This document shows, piece after piece, positions 17,081 to 26,380 of a DNA stretch of 64,000 nucleotides. The first letter of the stretch is position 1, and every line of letters begins with the position of its first letter. The notes under the pieces are model-generated. The model was not told the origin of the DNA. It did no database searches and saw nothing but the letters and a program-made list of their open reading frames with translations. Location of the stretch: positions 62,001 through 126,000 of the forward strand of contig NZ_JAKGAP010000008.1 in NCBI RefSeq assembly GCF_021532375.1, written 5' to 3'. Origin of the DNA: Paenibacillus alkaliterrae (GTDB taxonomy: Bacteria > Bacillota > Bacilli > Paenibacillales > Paenibacillaceae). A program made the position numbers and the translations under genes.

Positions 17081-20000
17081 ATGAATAGGAAAAAGCTTTT
17101 TAATGACGGATGGGAATTTGCAAAGAGCGGCCTGGACGCTGCGGACAGTGCCGGCCTGCGCTTCGAGCCGGTCGATCTTCCCCACGATTGGCTGATCTAC
17201 AACACCTTGGAGCTTTATGAGAACAGTATCGGTTGGTACCGCAAGAAGTTGATTCGAAGGAAGGAAGAGATCCGGCGTGGAGAGCGGCTTTTTTTATGCT
17301 TCGACGGCGTGTATATGGATTCTGCCGTATACGTAAATCAGCGGCTGGCGGGTGAATGGAAATACGGTTACTCCTCCTTTGAACATGAGATTACGGATTC
17401 CGTTGTCGAAGGGGATAATGAAATCGTCGTGAAGGTTGTGTATCAAAGTCCGAACAGCCGGTGGTATTCGGGAGCCGGCATTTACCGGAACGTCTGGTTA
17501 AAGACAAGGGGCAGCAATCACATCGTCTCCGACGGCATCTACGTCTCGACCAGGCAGTATGGCGGCGCGTGGTCGGCGGATATCGACACGGACATGCGCA
17601 TCGAAGACGACGTGCAGCTAACGCATAGTATCGAATACCAGGGCCGGACGGTCGCAGCCGCTTCGGTGCGGGTTGCCGCGGGAGTTGAGAACAACCGGCA
17701 AACCTTGACGGTCGACAAGCCGTTGCTATGGAGCCCGGACGAGCCGAATCTGTACCGGCTGGTCACGCGGCTGCAGCGACTGGCATCCGATCCGGCTGAG
17801 GAGCCGCGTTACGGGGATGTGGAGACGATCGCGCAGCATCTCGGCTTCCGAAGTATCGTACTCGATCCCGAACAGGGACTTCAGGTAAATGGGACAAAGC
17901 TGAAGCTGAACGGAGTGTGCGAGCATCATGATTTGGGGGCATTGGGAGCGGCGTTCAACGTCCATGCGCTGAGAAGAAGATTCGCGATCTTGAAGGAGAT
18001 GGGCGTAAACGCGATTCGAACGGCTCACAATATGCCGGCGCCGGAGCTTATGGATTTGGCGGACGAAATGGGGCTGTTCGTCGTTTCGGAAGCGTTCGAT
18101 ATGTGGGAAAGGTCCAAGACGCCTTACGATTACGCGCGATTCTTCAAGGAATGGGCGTATCGCGACGTGCGCAGCTGGGTCCTGCGGGACCGGAATCATC
18201 CGAGCCTGCTGATGTGGAGTATCGGGAACGAGATCTACGATACGCATGCGGACGAGCGCGGGATGGATGTCACAAGGATGCTCATGGATTATGTGCTTGA
18301 ATTCGATCCGAAGCAGAACGGGCGCGTGACGATCGGCTCCAACTACATGCCGTGGGAGAATGCGCAGCGATGCGCCGATATCGTCAAGGTATCCGGCTAT
18401 AATTATGCGGAGAAATATTATCACGCACATCATAAAGAGCATCCGGACTGGATCATTTACGGCAGCGAGACCGCATCGGTCGTCCAGAGCCGGGGAATCT
18501 ATCACTTCCCGTTCGATAAATCCATCCTTGCCGACGACGACGAGCAATGCTCCGCCCTCGGAAACAGCTCGACAAGCTGGGGGGCGAAGTCCGCGGAAGC
18601 GTGCATCCTGGCCGAGAGAGATGCACCTTTCTCCCTCGGACAATTTCTGTGGACCGGATTCGACTACATTGGGGAGCCGACGCCTTACCACACCAAAAAT
18701 TCCTATTTCGGCCAGATCGACACGGCCACGTTCAAGAAGGATTCTTATTATATCTACCAGGCCGCTTGGACCGATTATCGGACGCATCCGATGGTTCATT
18801 TGTTTCCCTATTGGGATTTCAATGACGGGCAGATCATCGATGTGCGCGTCTGCTCAAATGCTGCGAGGGTTGAGTTGTTTTTTAACGGAAAGACGGTCGG
18901 GATGCACGATATCGATCATGAGCGCGGCTCGCAGCTCGTCGGATGGTGGAAAATCCCTTACGCGGCCGGGGAAATCAAGGCGATCGCCTATGACGAGTCC
19001 GGCAGTGTCATTGCCACCGATGTCAGAAGGACATTCGGGGATGCGAAACAAATCCGTTTGAAAGCGGATAAAGAGGTTCTGACGGCAGACGGCACGGACT
19101 TGATCTTCGTGGAAATCGGCATGGTGGACGGCGACGGTAATCCGGTCGAGAACGCGAATAACCGCGTACGCGTCGAGGTGACGGGGGAAGGGCGACTGCT
19201 CGGGCTTGATAATGGAGACAGTACCGACTACGATCCGTATAAGGGTCTAAGCCGAAGATTGTTCAGCGGCAAGCTGATGGCCATCATAGTCTCAACCTTG
19301 GTGCCGGGCAAGATCCGGATCGAGGTATCTTCCGAGGGCATGCAGACCGAGGCTGCGGTATTTGAGGCTGTTGCGGCCGAAGGCGGAGCGCCGGAAGGCA
19401 TTTCGGTGAACGAGAGGAATCGCGAGCTGCCTTGCGTGACCGGCGGATTGGAAGAAATTCCGCTTCGCAAGATCGAAATCGTCAGCGATACGGGACAAAG
19501 CTTCAACGAATCGACCAGGGAGATTGTCGTTCGAACCAAGCTTTGGCCGGACAACACCACGTATCGGGAGGTCGAGTGGCGTGCCGTGACAGATGAAGGC
19601 ATCGATTCGAATATCGCCAGGATCGAAGCAAACGGCCTGGGGGCGAGGATTACCGCCATCGGCGACGGCGCTTTCCGTCTGCGCTGCACGAGCAAGAACG
19701 GTACGGATAAGACGAAGCTCATCTCCCAGCTGGAGTTTAAGGCGGCGGGCCTCGGAACGGCGTATAAGGATCCGTATGGCTTTATTTCGGCCGGACTTTA
19801 CGATTACAGCAAAGGGGATGTCGGCAACGGCAACGATAGAGGCGTAGCGACCAGCAGAGACGGCGAAACGCAGGTAGGCTTCCGCGGTATCGACTTCGGT
19901 CCGTATGGCTCCGATACCATGACGCTGCCGATCTTCGCCTTATCGAGCGAAGAATATGCTCTGCAAATATGGGAAGGGATGCCCGACGAACCGGGCAGCG

Positions 20001-20527
20001 CATTGGTGGCCGACGTCGTATATCAGAAGCCGTCCAAGTGGAACGTGTACCAGGAAGAAACATATCGTCTGAGTAAGAGACTGCGCGGGATTACATCGAT
20101 TTGCTTCGTTCTTCAGAAGAAGGTGCATATCAAAGGATTTTCCTTCGAACGGCAGAACAGAGCCTTCGAACCTAACGCGGCGGCTTCCAGCGACCGGATA
20201 TACGGAGATACGTTTACTGTGGCGGACAGTCGAGTGGAAGGCATCGGAAATAACGTCTCCCTTGAATTTGCGCATATGGATTTTGCGGGCGCTGGCGCTT
20301 CGAAGCTCATCATCTGCGGGAGATCGCCCATCGACAAGAACACTATCCATATCCGTTTTTCAGGTGAAAACGGCGAAAGCAATCAACTTGTGGAGTTCAC
20401 ACATTCGGACGGATACGAAGAACGGGAATTTGATTTGGAGCCGGTAACGGGGAAGCAGAAGGTGACGTTCATCTTCCTGCCGGGCAGCAGCTTCGACTTC
20501 GACTGGTTTCGCTTTACGCAGAGATAG
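17081..20527 (+). CDS. Glycoside hydrolase family 2 enzyme (beta-galactosidase-like), with extra C-terminal binding modules
   Basis: 1148 residues without signal peptide, so cytosolic. Order: sugar-binding jelly roll (1-170, FNDGWEF start motif), Ig-like domain (170-280), TIM barrel (280-580) with NGVCEHHD, acid/base Glu in WSIGNE (about 384) and nucleophile Glu in YGSET (about 464), then DUF4982-like and GH2 C5-like domains, and two C-terminal CBM6/malectin-like modules ending in DFDWFRF. It is longer than typical LacZ because of these modules. GH2 also holds beta-glucuronidases; given the uronic-acid context, the substrate may not be a galactoside. The ribosome-binding site is weak, and the start is chosen by the conserved N-terminus. 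Confidence 0.88.
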   Translation: MNRKKLFNDGWEFAKSGLDAADSAGLRFEPVDLPHDWLIYNTLELYENSIGWYRKKLIRRKEEIRRGERLFLCFDGVYMDSAVYVNQRLAGEWKYGYSSFEHEITDSVVEGDNEIVVKVVYQSPNSRWYSGAGIYRNVWLKTRGSNHIVSDGIYVSTRQYGGAWSADIDTDMRIEDDVQLTHSIEYQGRTVAAASVRVAAGVENNRQTLTVDKPLLWSPDEPNLYRLVTRLQRLASDPAEEPRYGDVETIAQHLGFRSIVLDPEQGLQVNGTKLKLNGVCEHHDLGALGAAFNVHALRRRFAILKEMGVNAIRTAHNMPAPELMDLADEMGLFVVSEAFDMWERSKTPYDYARFFKEWAYRDVRSWVLRDRNHPSLLMWSIGNEIYDTHADERGMDVTRMLMDYVLEFDPKQNGRVTIGSNYMPWENAQRCADIVKVSGYNYAEKYYHAHHKEHPDWIIYGSETASVVQSRGIYHFPFDKSILADDDEQCSALGNSSTSWGAKSAEACILAERDAPFSLGQFLWTGFDYIGEPTPYHTKNSYFGQIDTATFKKDSYYIYQAAWTDYRTHPMVHLFPYWDFNDGQIIDVRVCSNAARVELFFNGKTVGMHDIDHERGSQLVGWWKIPYAAGEIKAIAYDESGSVIATDVRRTFGDAKQIRLKADKEVLTADGTDLIFVEIGMVDGDGNPVENANNRVRVEVTGEGRLLGLDNGDSTDYDPYKGLSRRLFSGKLMAIIVSTLVPGKIRIEVSSEGMQTEAAVFEAVAAEGGAPEGISVNERNRELPCVTGGLEEIPLRKIEIVSDTGQSFNESTREIVVRTKLWPDNTTYREVEWRAVTDEGIDSNIARIEANGLGARITAIGDGAFRLRCTSKNGTDKTKLISQLEFKAAGLGTAYKDPYGFISAGLYDYSKGDVGNGNDRGVATSRDGETQVGFRGIDFGPYGSDTMTLPIFALSSEEYALQIWEGMPDEPGSALVADVVYQKPSKWNVYQEETYRLSKRLRGITSICFVLQKKVHIKGFSFERQNRAFEPNAAASSDRIYGDTFTVADSRVEGIGNNVSLEFAHMDFAGAGASKLIICGRSPIDKNTIHIRFSGENGESNQLVEFTHSDGYEEREFDLEPVTGKQKVTFIFLPGSSFDFDWFRFTQR

Positions 20528-20624
20528 AGAAGAAGAATCCGCTCTCTGAGCGATTATTTTGCATCGTGAGAAGGACGCATAGCTGCCAGTAACACAAATA
20601 TATTTCTAGAAGAGGTGAGCGCTT

Positions 20625-21680
20625 ATGCCGCAAGGCAAGATGAATGCGGCGATCATGGACGAACCGTTGTCCATCGCCGTCAAGCAGGTTGAAATTCCCG
20701 TTCCGAAGCATAACGAGGCACTCGTTAAGGTGTATTGCATCGGGGTATGCGGGTCCGACGTCCATTATTATGAACATGGCAAGATCGGCCGTTACGTGGT
20801 GAAAGAGCCAATTGTACTGGGCCACGAGCTGGCCGGCGAGGTCGTGGCAGTGGGCAAGGACGTGTCGAATTTGTCGGTCGGCGACCGAGTGGCGGTGGAG
20901 CCCGGCGTCACATGCGGGCAGTGCGATTATTGTAAATCCGGGAGATACAATCTATGCCCCGACGTCGTATTTCTCGCGACGCCGCCGGTGAACGGTGCCT
21001 GGGCGGAGTATATCGTCATGCCGAGCGCCTACCTGTTCAAGCTGCCCGACACGATGAGCTACGAGGAAGGAGCGCTGCTGGAGCCGCTGTCGGTCGGCTT
21101 TCACGCCATGCAGCGCGGCAAAGTAAAGCCGTTCGACCGGCTGCTGATCACCGGCCTCGGTCCGATCGGACTGCTCGCGGGACAGGCGGCGAAGCTGTTC
21201 GGCGTTACCGAAATATACGGAACGGATGTCGTGCCGTACCGTCGGCAGCTGGCGCTCGACATGGGCTTCACGGCGGCGCTTGATCCGATGAACGAGAACG
21301 TCGGGGAGCGGCTGGCCGAGCTGACCGGCGGGGCGGGTATTACCCTAATCGTGGAATCTTCGGGCAATGCCAGGGCGATGGCCGACACGATCAATCTGGT
21401 GAACCGCGGCGGAAGAATCGTTTTCGTCGGATTGCCCGCGACCGAGGCGGTACCGATGGATATGGGCCAGCTCATTGACGCAGAGATCGACGCTTACGGC
21501 GTGTTCCGGTACGCGAATACGTATCCGGCGGCGATTCAAGCGCTGCAGCGCTCTGCCGTGGACATCGAGAAAATAATCACCCACCGTTACGCGCTGTCGG
21601 ACATTAAGGAAGCGGTCGAAACGGCGCGAACGCAGAAGGATACCAGCATCAAGGTCATGATTTATCCTCGTTTACCGTAG
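20625..21680 (+). CDS. Zinc-dependent polyol (sorbitol/xylitol-type) dehydrogenase
   Basis: 351-residue medium-chain dehydrogenase/reductase. Catalytic-zinc ligands are Cys42 (GVCGSD), His67 and Glu68 (GHE); structural-zinc cysteines are 97, 100, 103 and 111. The Rossmann motif GLGPIG lies around residue 180. The [10 protein letters not shown] segment is typical of the sorbitol/xylitol/L-iditol dehydrogenase branch. AGAGGTGA precedes the ATG. It closes the glucuronidase operon, so it could oxidise a polyol or reduce a released sugar from the same polysaccharide; this is inference from position. Confidence 0.88.
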   Translation: MPQGKMNAAIMDEPLSIAVKQVEIPVPKHNEALVKVYCIGVCGSDVHYYEHGKIGRYVVKEPIVLGHELAGEVVAVGKDVSNLSVGDRVAVEPGVTCGQCDYCKSGRYNLCPDVVFLATPPVNGAWAEYIVMPSAYLFKLPDTMSYEEGALLEPLSVGFHAMQRGKVKPFDRLLITGLGPIGLLAGQAAKLFGVTEIYGTDVVPYRRQLALDMGFTAALDPMNENVGERLAELTGGAGITLIVESSGNARAMADTINLVNRGGRIVFVGLPATEAVPMDMGQLIDAEIDAYGVFRYANTYPAAIQALQRSAVDIEKIITHRYALSDIKEAVETARTQKDTSIKVMIYPRLP

Positions 21681-21743
21681 CATTGCGTTTTTGCGGAAGA
21701 TTGGCTGGTGTTTATACAAGTGGCTGCCTCAACAAATGATATG

Positions 21744-21802
21744 CTCCCCATACAGTAGACAGGTTTATTTATAAAAACCTGCTGCTGTGAGGGGAGTTTT
21801 TT
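21744..21802 (+). terminator. Intrinsic terminator of the glucuronidase operon
   Basis: Long stem CTCCCC / GGGGAG with inner ACAG/CTGT and CAGGTTT/AAACCTG pairs, then six T. Confidence 0.88.
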
Positions 21803-21932
21803 CATGTTACACGCATGTATTTGCCGGCAGCCCCTAGTCCCGCTATTAGATCTAACTGGCAGAAATTGAACAAACAATTGCTCATTTGCGGTGCTCACTC
21901 ATAAGTTCCGAAATTAGACCTGAATGTCGAAG

Positions 21933-21961
21933 TTGACAAAACCGAACTTGTTTAGTTTCAT
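21933..21961 (+). promoter_or_regulatory. Candidate sigma-A promoter of second AraC gene
   Basis: TTGACA at 21933-21938, 17-base spacer, TTTCAT at 21956-21961 (four of six consensus bases). It lies 42 bases upstream of the start codon; no other -35 of this quality is present in the gap. Confidence 0.4.
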
Positions 21962-22003
21962 GTAAGTAAGCAAATAAGTGAATTCCTTGGAAAGTGGGCA
22001 GGC

Positions 22004-24310
22004 ATGATGAAGCGAAGCATTCAAAATCGTTTTACGAACATGAAAGCTTCAGGGCGCGGGAAGTTTTACCGGGTTAGCTTGATAACCATTCTATTTACTA
22101 CCTGTATTCCTGGTTTAATTATCGGTTCCTTCATTTATTTCTTTATTAATCATAAAATCGAAACCGAACTGCAGCAAATCCATCAGGACAGGCTGGCCCA
22201 AACGATTAAGTCGGTTGACGATCAATTCTCTTATCTGGAATTGACGCTCACGCATTGGGCGCATGACCCGGTGTTCGGAGACAAACTGAAACAGTTGGAC
22301 TTTATAAATGGGTACAAGCAGATTTTTGATCTCTATAAAACCTTGCTTGTCATGGAGGGAACGCATCCGCTCATTCAGGATATGGAGCTCATTTTGCTTG
22401 AACCTCAGGGATATCTATTTAATTCAGTACAATATGTTCACTTGCAGTCCGAAGATCTCGAACGCTATAGGCGATTACTGGAGGAGAATCGCCCGGTTCA
22501 TTGGACGTTATCGGACACATCTCTGACGGTTTCTCACAGCATACCAGGTGGAATCTCCCGTCCATTCGGGATTCTGAAAGTGACGCTGAACGAGTCGAAC
22601 ACACAGCAACTTTTAGGAACGTTAGATCCGTATAACAACGGATCCGTATTTTTGATGGACGAGGAAGGCGCGTTTATCCGACATAGCGGCAGCCAAAAAT
22701 TTTCCGAATTAAATGCGAAGCTCAAGGAAAAAGTAATGACGCTCGAGAATAAACGCGGCGCATTCGTCATGGATTGGCATGGTGAAAAATATTCCGTATC
22801 CTACGGAGAAATGAATCGTCTGGGCTCGAATTGGGTTTTCGTATCGGCCGCGTCCATGTCGGCGATTACACAACCGGTAGCAGAGGTAACCAAAATCATT
22901 ATTATGATTAGCGCTTTAGGACTTACAATCGCACTGTTACTGTCATGGTTTGCTTCGCAGTGGTTGTACAGGCCAATTGAGAAATTAAAGCGTATATTTG
23001 ACGCAGCATCCAACAATTTAACTGATTCGCAGGACGAATTTGAATGGATCAGTAAGCAGTGGGAGCATGCCACGAACGAAAGTTTAAATTTAAATACCCG
23101 TCTGAAGCAGCAATTGCCACGGTTGCGGGAGGGTTTCATACTTCAACTGGTTCAAGGACATTTGTACGCGATGTCGGAAGTAGAACTCCGGGAACGCATG
23201 CATAGCTACGGCTTGGCAATGGGGGAAGCAACGATCTGCGCGGTGGTTGTCCAGTTAACAGGTTTCTCCAAGCTTGAGGGCCGTTTCTCCTCTGGTGATC
23301 AGGGACTTGTATCGTTTGCCGCCGCTAATATGATGGAGGAATTGGCGGCAGCAAAATTCAATCAGGTGCAAATCGTTCATTTCCATGATCTGTGGATCGG
23401 ACTCTTGATTGTAATGCCTCCTCCCGAGGGTTCGCAGAGGAAACAAGTTTTCGAATTGGCCCAAGACATGATTGACGCCATCCACAGAATCCTGAAGATT
23501 AACGTTACGATTAGCGTCAGTCCTGAATCTCGAAGTATGCGTGACGGATATGTGCTGTTCGAAGAGGCGAAACGGGCCATCGGCTACCGTGAGCTTGGTG
23601 CAGTCAATCAAATAATCGATGCCGACAAGTTAGAAGCCTTTGAGTCTGAAATTCGGATCGACTATCCGCTTGCGATAGAAAAACAGATCCTTCATGCTTT
23701 ACGAAGCGGAGAACGTGAAAGCGTGGAAAGGCTGCTTGGAGAGTTTATGGCTGAATTAGCCGAACAAGGTAAGGAAGTAAATGTGAGGCAAAATATGCTT
23801 CATCTTCTCGGGAGCATTCAACATAGTATCTTGGAGGCCGGGATCGATCCGTTTCGTATCTATGGGAAGACCGACTTGTATGAAGAATTGGGGGGGCTGT
23901 CTGAATCTGAAGAATTATTGGCGCAGATGAAATTCGGTGTCATAGAGCCGTTTCTTAAATATTTCGGGAATCGGGATGAAATCCGCTTCAATCAGATGGT
24001 GGAGCAAACGATGAACATGGTGCATGAGCTGTACGAAACCGATATATCATTGGAAATGTGCGCCGAGACGATGGGGACGACCTCGTATACGTTGAGTAAA
24101 GCGTTTCGGCAAACAACGGGTAAGAACTTCATCGATTTTCTAACGGATGTTCGGCTAGATAAAGCAAGGGAGCTGCTCCGGGACACAGAAATTAAAGTCA
24201 ACGATATAGCCCAGCAAGTGGGGTACCAACCAAGCTATTTTCATCGGATTTTCAAAAAGCGGGAAGGCCTTTCCCCTACGAAATTTCGTGAAAACAGCCG
24301 GCAAAAGTGA
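22004..24310 (+). CDS. Membrane-bound sensor/AraC family transcriptional regulator (second locus)
   Basis: 768 residues with the same plan as the protein at 7077: TM1 about 24-47, extracellular Cache-like domain, TM2 about 297-318, and C-terminal AraC double helix-turn-helix about 668-768 (motif DIAQQVGYQPSYFHRIFKK). Sequence identity to the first regulator is visibly low outside the DNA-binding end, so it should sense a different sugar. Start ATG-ATG is tandem; the first is used. It stands alone before a terminator and the permease operon, which it most likely controls. Confidence 0.9.
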   Translation: MMKRSIQNRFTNMKASGRGKFYRVSLITILFTTCIPGLIIGSFIYFFINHKIETELQQIHQDRLAQTIKSVDDQFSYLELTLTHWAHDPVFGDKLKQLDFINGYKQIFDLYKTLLVMEGTHPLIQDMELILLEPQGYLFNSVQYVHLQSEDLERYRRLLEENRPVHWTLSDTSLTVSHSIPGGISRPFGILKVTLNESNTQQLLGTLDPYNNGSVFLMDEEGAFIRHSGSQKFSELNAKLKEKVMTLENKRGAFVMDWHGEKYSVSYGEMNRLGSNWVFVSAASMSAITQPVAEVTKIIIMISALGLTIALLLSWFASQWLYRPIEKLKRIFDAASNNLTDSQDEFEWISKQWEHATNESLNLNTRLKQQLPRLREGFILQLVQGHLYAMSEVELRERMHSYGLAMGEATICAVVVQLTGFSKLEGRFSSGDQGLVSFAAANMMEELAAAKFNQVQIVHFHDLWIGLLIVMPPPEGSQRKQVFELAQDMIDAIHRILKINVTISVSPESRSMRDGYVLFEEAKRAIGYRELGAVNQIIDADKLEAFESEIRIDYPLAIEKQILHALRSGERESVERLLGEFMAELAEQGKEVNVRQNMLHLLGSIQHSILEAGIDPFRIYGKTDLYEELGGLSESEELLAQMKFGVIEPFLKYFGNRDEIRFNQMVEQTMNMVHELYETDISLEMCAETMGTTSYTLSKAFRQTTGKNFIDFLTDVRLDKARELLRDTEIKVNDIAQQVGYQPSYFHRIFKKREGLSPTKFRENSRQK

Positions 24311-24346
24311 GATTGCAAAAGGTATACAGAATGGCAAAAATAGTAC

Positions 24347-24385
24347 AGCAGGCTGCATGGAGCTCCGTGCAGCCTGCTTTTTTTT
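24347..24385 (+). terminator. Intrinsic terminator after second AraC gene
   Basis: AGCAGGCTGCA pairs with TGCAGCCTGCT (11 bp); the loop contains the palindrome GGAGCTCC; eight T follow. Confidence 0.9.
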
Positions 24386-24473
24386 GAGATGCAAAAATGT
24401 GTGATTGAAGGAACTTTGCTTGTGTTTTATGGTTACTGCAGACCACAGACAACAAACGCAAAGGAGGTACCGC

Positions 24474-25430
24474 ATGAATTCAACAGTGACGGCCGCAAAT
24501 GAAAAAACAGTCATACCCAGACAGAAATATCATTTAGGTAAAAGAATGTTTAGAGACCGATATTTGTACTTACTGGCTTTGCCGGGCTTGCTGTTTTTCT
24601 TGATCTTAAAATTTGTGCCGATGGGCGGCATCGTCATCGCTTTTCAAAATTATTCCCACTATATCGGAATACTAAAAAGTCCATGGGTGGGTTTCGATCA
24701 TTTTATCCGTTTATTTACAGGTGATCAATTCTGGTTGTTACTCCGAAACACGATGGCCATCAGCTTACTGAATTTATTTTTTTTCTTTCCATTGCCCATC
24801 ATTATATCGCTTCTTTTGAATGAATTGCGAAGCAACCGCTATAAGCGGGTTATCCAAACCATTATCTATTTGCCGCACTTTCTGTCGTGGGTGATCATAG
24901 TCAGCCTTACATTCTTAATGTTATCTGTTTCGCAAGGTGTCATTAACCAAGTGATTGAAATGGCAGGCTATGACAAATATCCTTTTCTGACCGAACCGAA
25001 AATATTTTGGTTAATGCTCACCTTGCAGTCGATCTGGAAGGATGCGGGTTGGGGAACGATCATTTTCTTGGCCGCTATGGCCAGCGTCGACCCGCAGCTG
25101 TATGAAGCAGCCAAGATGGATGGAGCAGGCAGACTCAGGTCGATGTGGCATGTTACGCTGCCGGCCATCCGCAATGTCGTAGTTATTTTATTTATTTTGC
25201 AGCTAGGGAACATTATGGATGTCGGATTTGAACAAGTATTTCTCATGGGTAACGGTGCCGTAAGCAACGTGGCCGAGGTGTTCGAAACGTACGTGTATCG
25301 AATGGGGATTCAGCAAGGACAGTTCAGTTTCAGTACGGCGGTTGGACTATTTAAATCGGCGATCGGTTTGATCCTTGTCGTCATGGCAAACTATATGTCT
25401 AAAAAAATGGGCGAAGAAGGCGTATTTTAG
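24474..25430 (+). CDS. ABC sugar transporter permease, LplB type (second locus)
   Basis: 318-residue permease with six predicted membrane segments and the EAA loop YEAAKMDGAGR near residue 209. The open frame extends upstream to 24405, but AAGGAGG at 24461-24467 fixes the ATG at 24474. First gene of an operon of permease-permease-binding protein-hydrolases. Confidence 0.92.
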   Translation: MNSTVTAANEKTVIPRQKYHLGKRMFRDRYLYLLALPGLLFFLILKFVPMGGIVIAFQNYSHYIGILKSPWVGFDHFIRLFTGDQFWLLLRNTMAISLLNLFFFFPLPIIISLLLNELRSNRYKRVIQTIIYLPHFLSWVIIVSLTFLMLSVSQGVINQVIEMAGYDKYPFLTEPKIFWLMLTLQSIWKDAGWGTIIFLAAMASVDPQLYEAAKMDGAGRLRSMWHVTLPAIRNVVVILFILQLGNIMDVGFEQVFLMGNGAVSNVAEVFETYVYRMGIQQGQFSFSTAVGLFKSAIGLILVVMANYMSKKMGEEGVF

Positions 25431-25448
25431 TCCAGGGGGTGACCGTAT

Positions 25449-26318
25449 ATGCGGGAAAATTTAGGGGATCGGGTGTTTAATGCAGCGAACATCACGTTTC
25501 TCGCGGTTGTAGCTATTGTAACGCTGTTTCCAATCTATTATGTGGTTGTCGTATCGTTTTCTGATCCGACAGATTATTTACAGCGCAAATTGGTTCTATT
25601 TCCGACCAAATGGTCTTTTGCCTCTTATGAGTATTTGCTGAATAACAAGTCTTTCATGCGGTCGATAGGCAACAGTCTGTTCCTAGCTACTGTAGGTACG
25701 GCTTGCAGTCTAATGGTCACCGCGTCGCTGGCTTATGCGATTTCTAGAAAACGATTGGCCGGCAGAAAAATTATTCTGTTTCTAATTCTGTTCACCATAT
25801 TGTTTAATCCTGGAATCATTCCGAATTATCTTGTCGTGAAAGAGTTAGGATTTCTTAACAGTACTTGGTCGCTTATAGTCCCCTCTTTATCCGCGGGATG
25901 GTTCGTGATTCTGATGAAGAGCTTCTTCGACAACATCCCGGATGCGCTTGAAGAAGCGGCCAAGATCGACGGTTGTAACGATCTGACGGTCTTTGCCCGC
26001 ATCATTATTCCTTTGGCATTGCCGGCGATTGCCGCATTTGGTCTGTTCTATGCCGTCATGTACTGGAACATGTACTTCAACGCGTTATTGTATTTAAACG
26101 ATTATCAGAAATGGCCGATTCAACTCGTTCTGCAAAATATTATTTCCGATTCGGCCGCTGGAGCGTTGATGGAGGATCGATTAACGCAGCAGCCGCCGCC
26201 GAGCGAGATGCTGAAGATGGCGGCCGTCGTTATCGCCGTTACACCGATTCTGTGTGTATATCCGCTGCTTCAGAAGCATTTCGCTAAAGGCGTAATGGTA
26301 GGTTCCGTAAAAGGTTGA
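25449..26318 (+). CDS. ABC sugar transporter permease, YtcP/YesQ type (second locus)
   Basis: 289 residues, N-terminal membrane segment about 15-38, EAA loop LEEAAKIDGCND near residue 167, family-typical ending VGSVKG. It starts 18 bases after the first permease with a GGGGGTGA site. Confidence 0.92.
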   Translation: MRENLGDRVFNAANITFLAVVAIVTLFPIYYVVVVSFSDPTDYLQRKLVLFPTKWSFASYEYLLNNKSFMRSIGNSLFLATVGTACSLMVTASLAYAISRKRLAGRKIILFLILFTILFNPGIIPNYLVVKELGFLNSTWSLIVPSLSAGWFVILMKSFFDNIPDALEEAAKIDGCNDLTVFARIIIPLALPAIAAFGLFYAVMYWNMYFNALLYLNDYQKWPIQLVLQNIISDSAAGALMEDRLTQQPPPSEMLKMAAVVIAVTPILCVYPLLQKHFAKGVMVGSVKG

Positions 26319-26380
26319 GCAGAGTCCTCATGATTGGAGATTCTTTCAGCATATAGAAAAAATTTAAGGGAGGCGTAAGT

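Noticed and set aside
17726..18799. Minus-strand frame of 357 codons inside the GH2 gene
   Set aside because: Shadow of a well-supported GH2 gene with conserved catalytic motifs on the plus strand.
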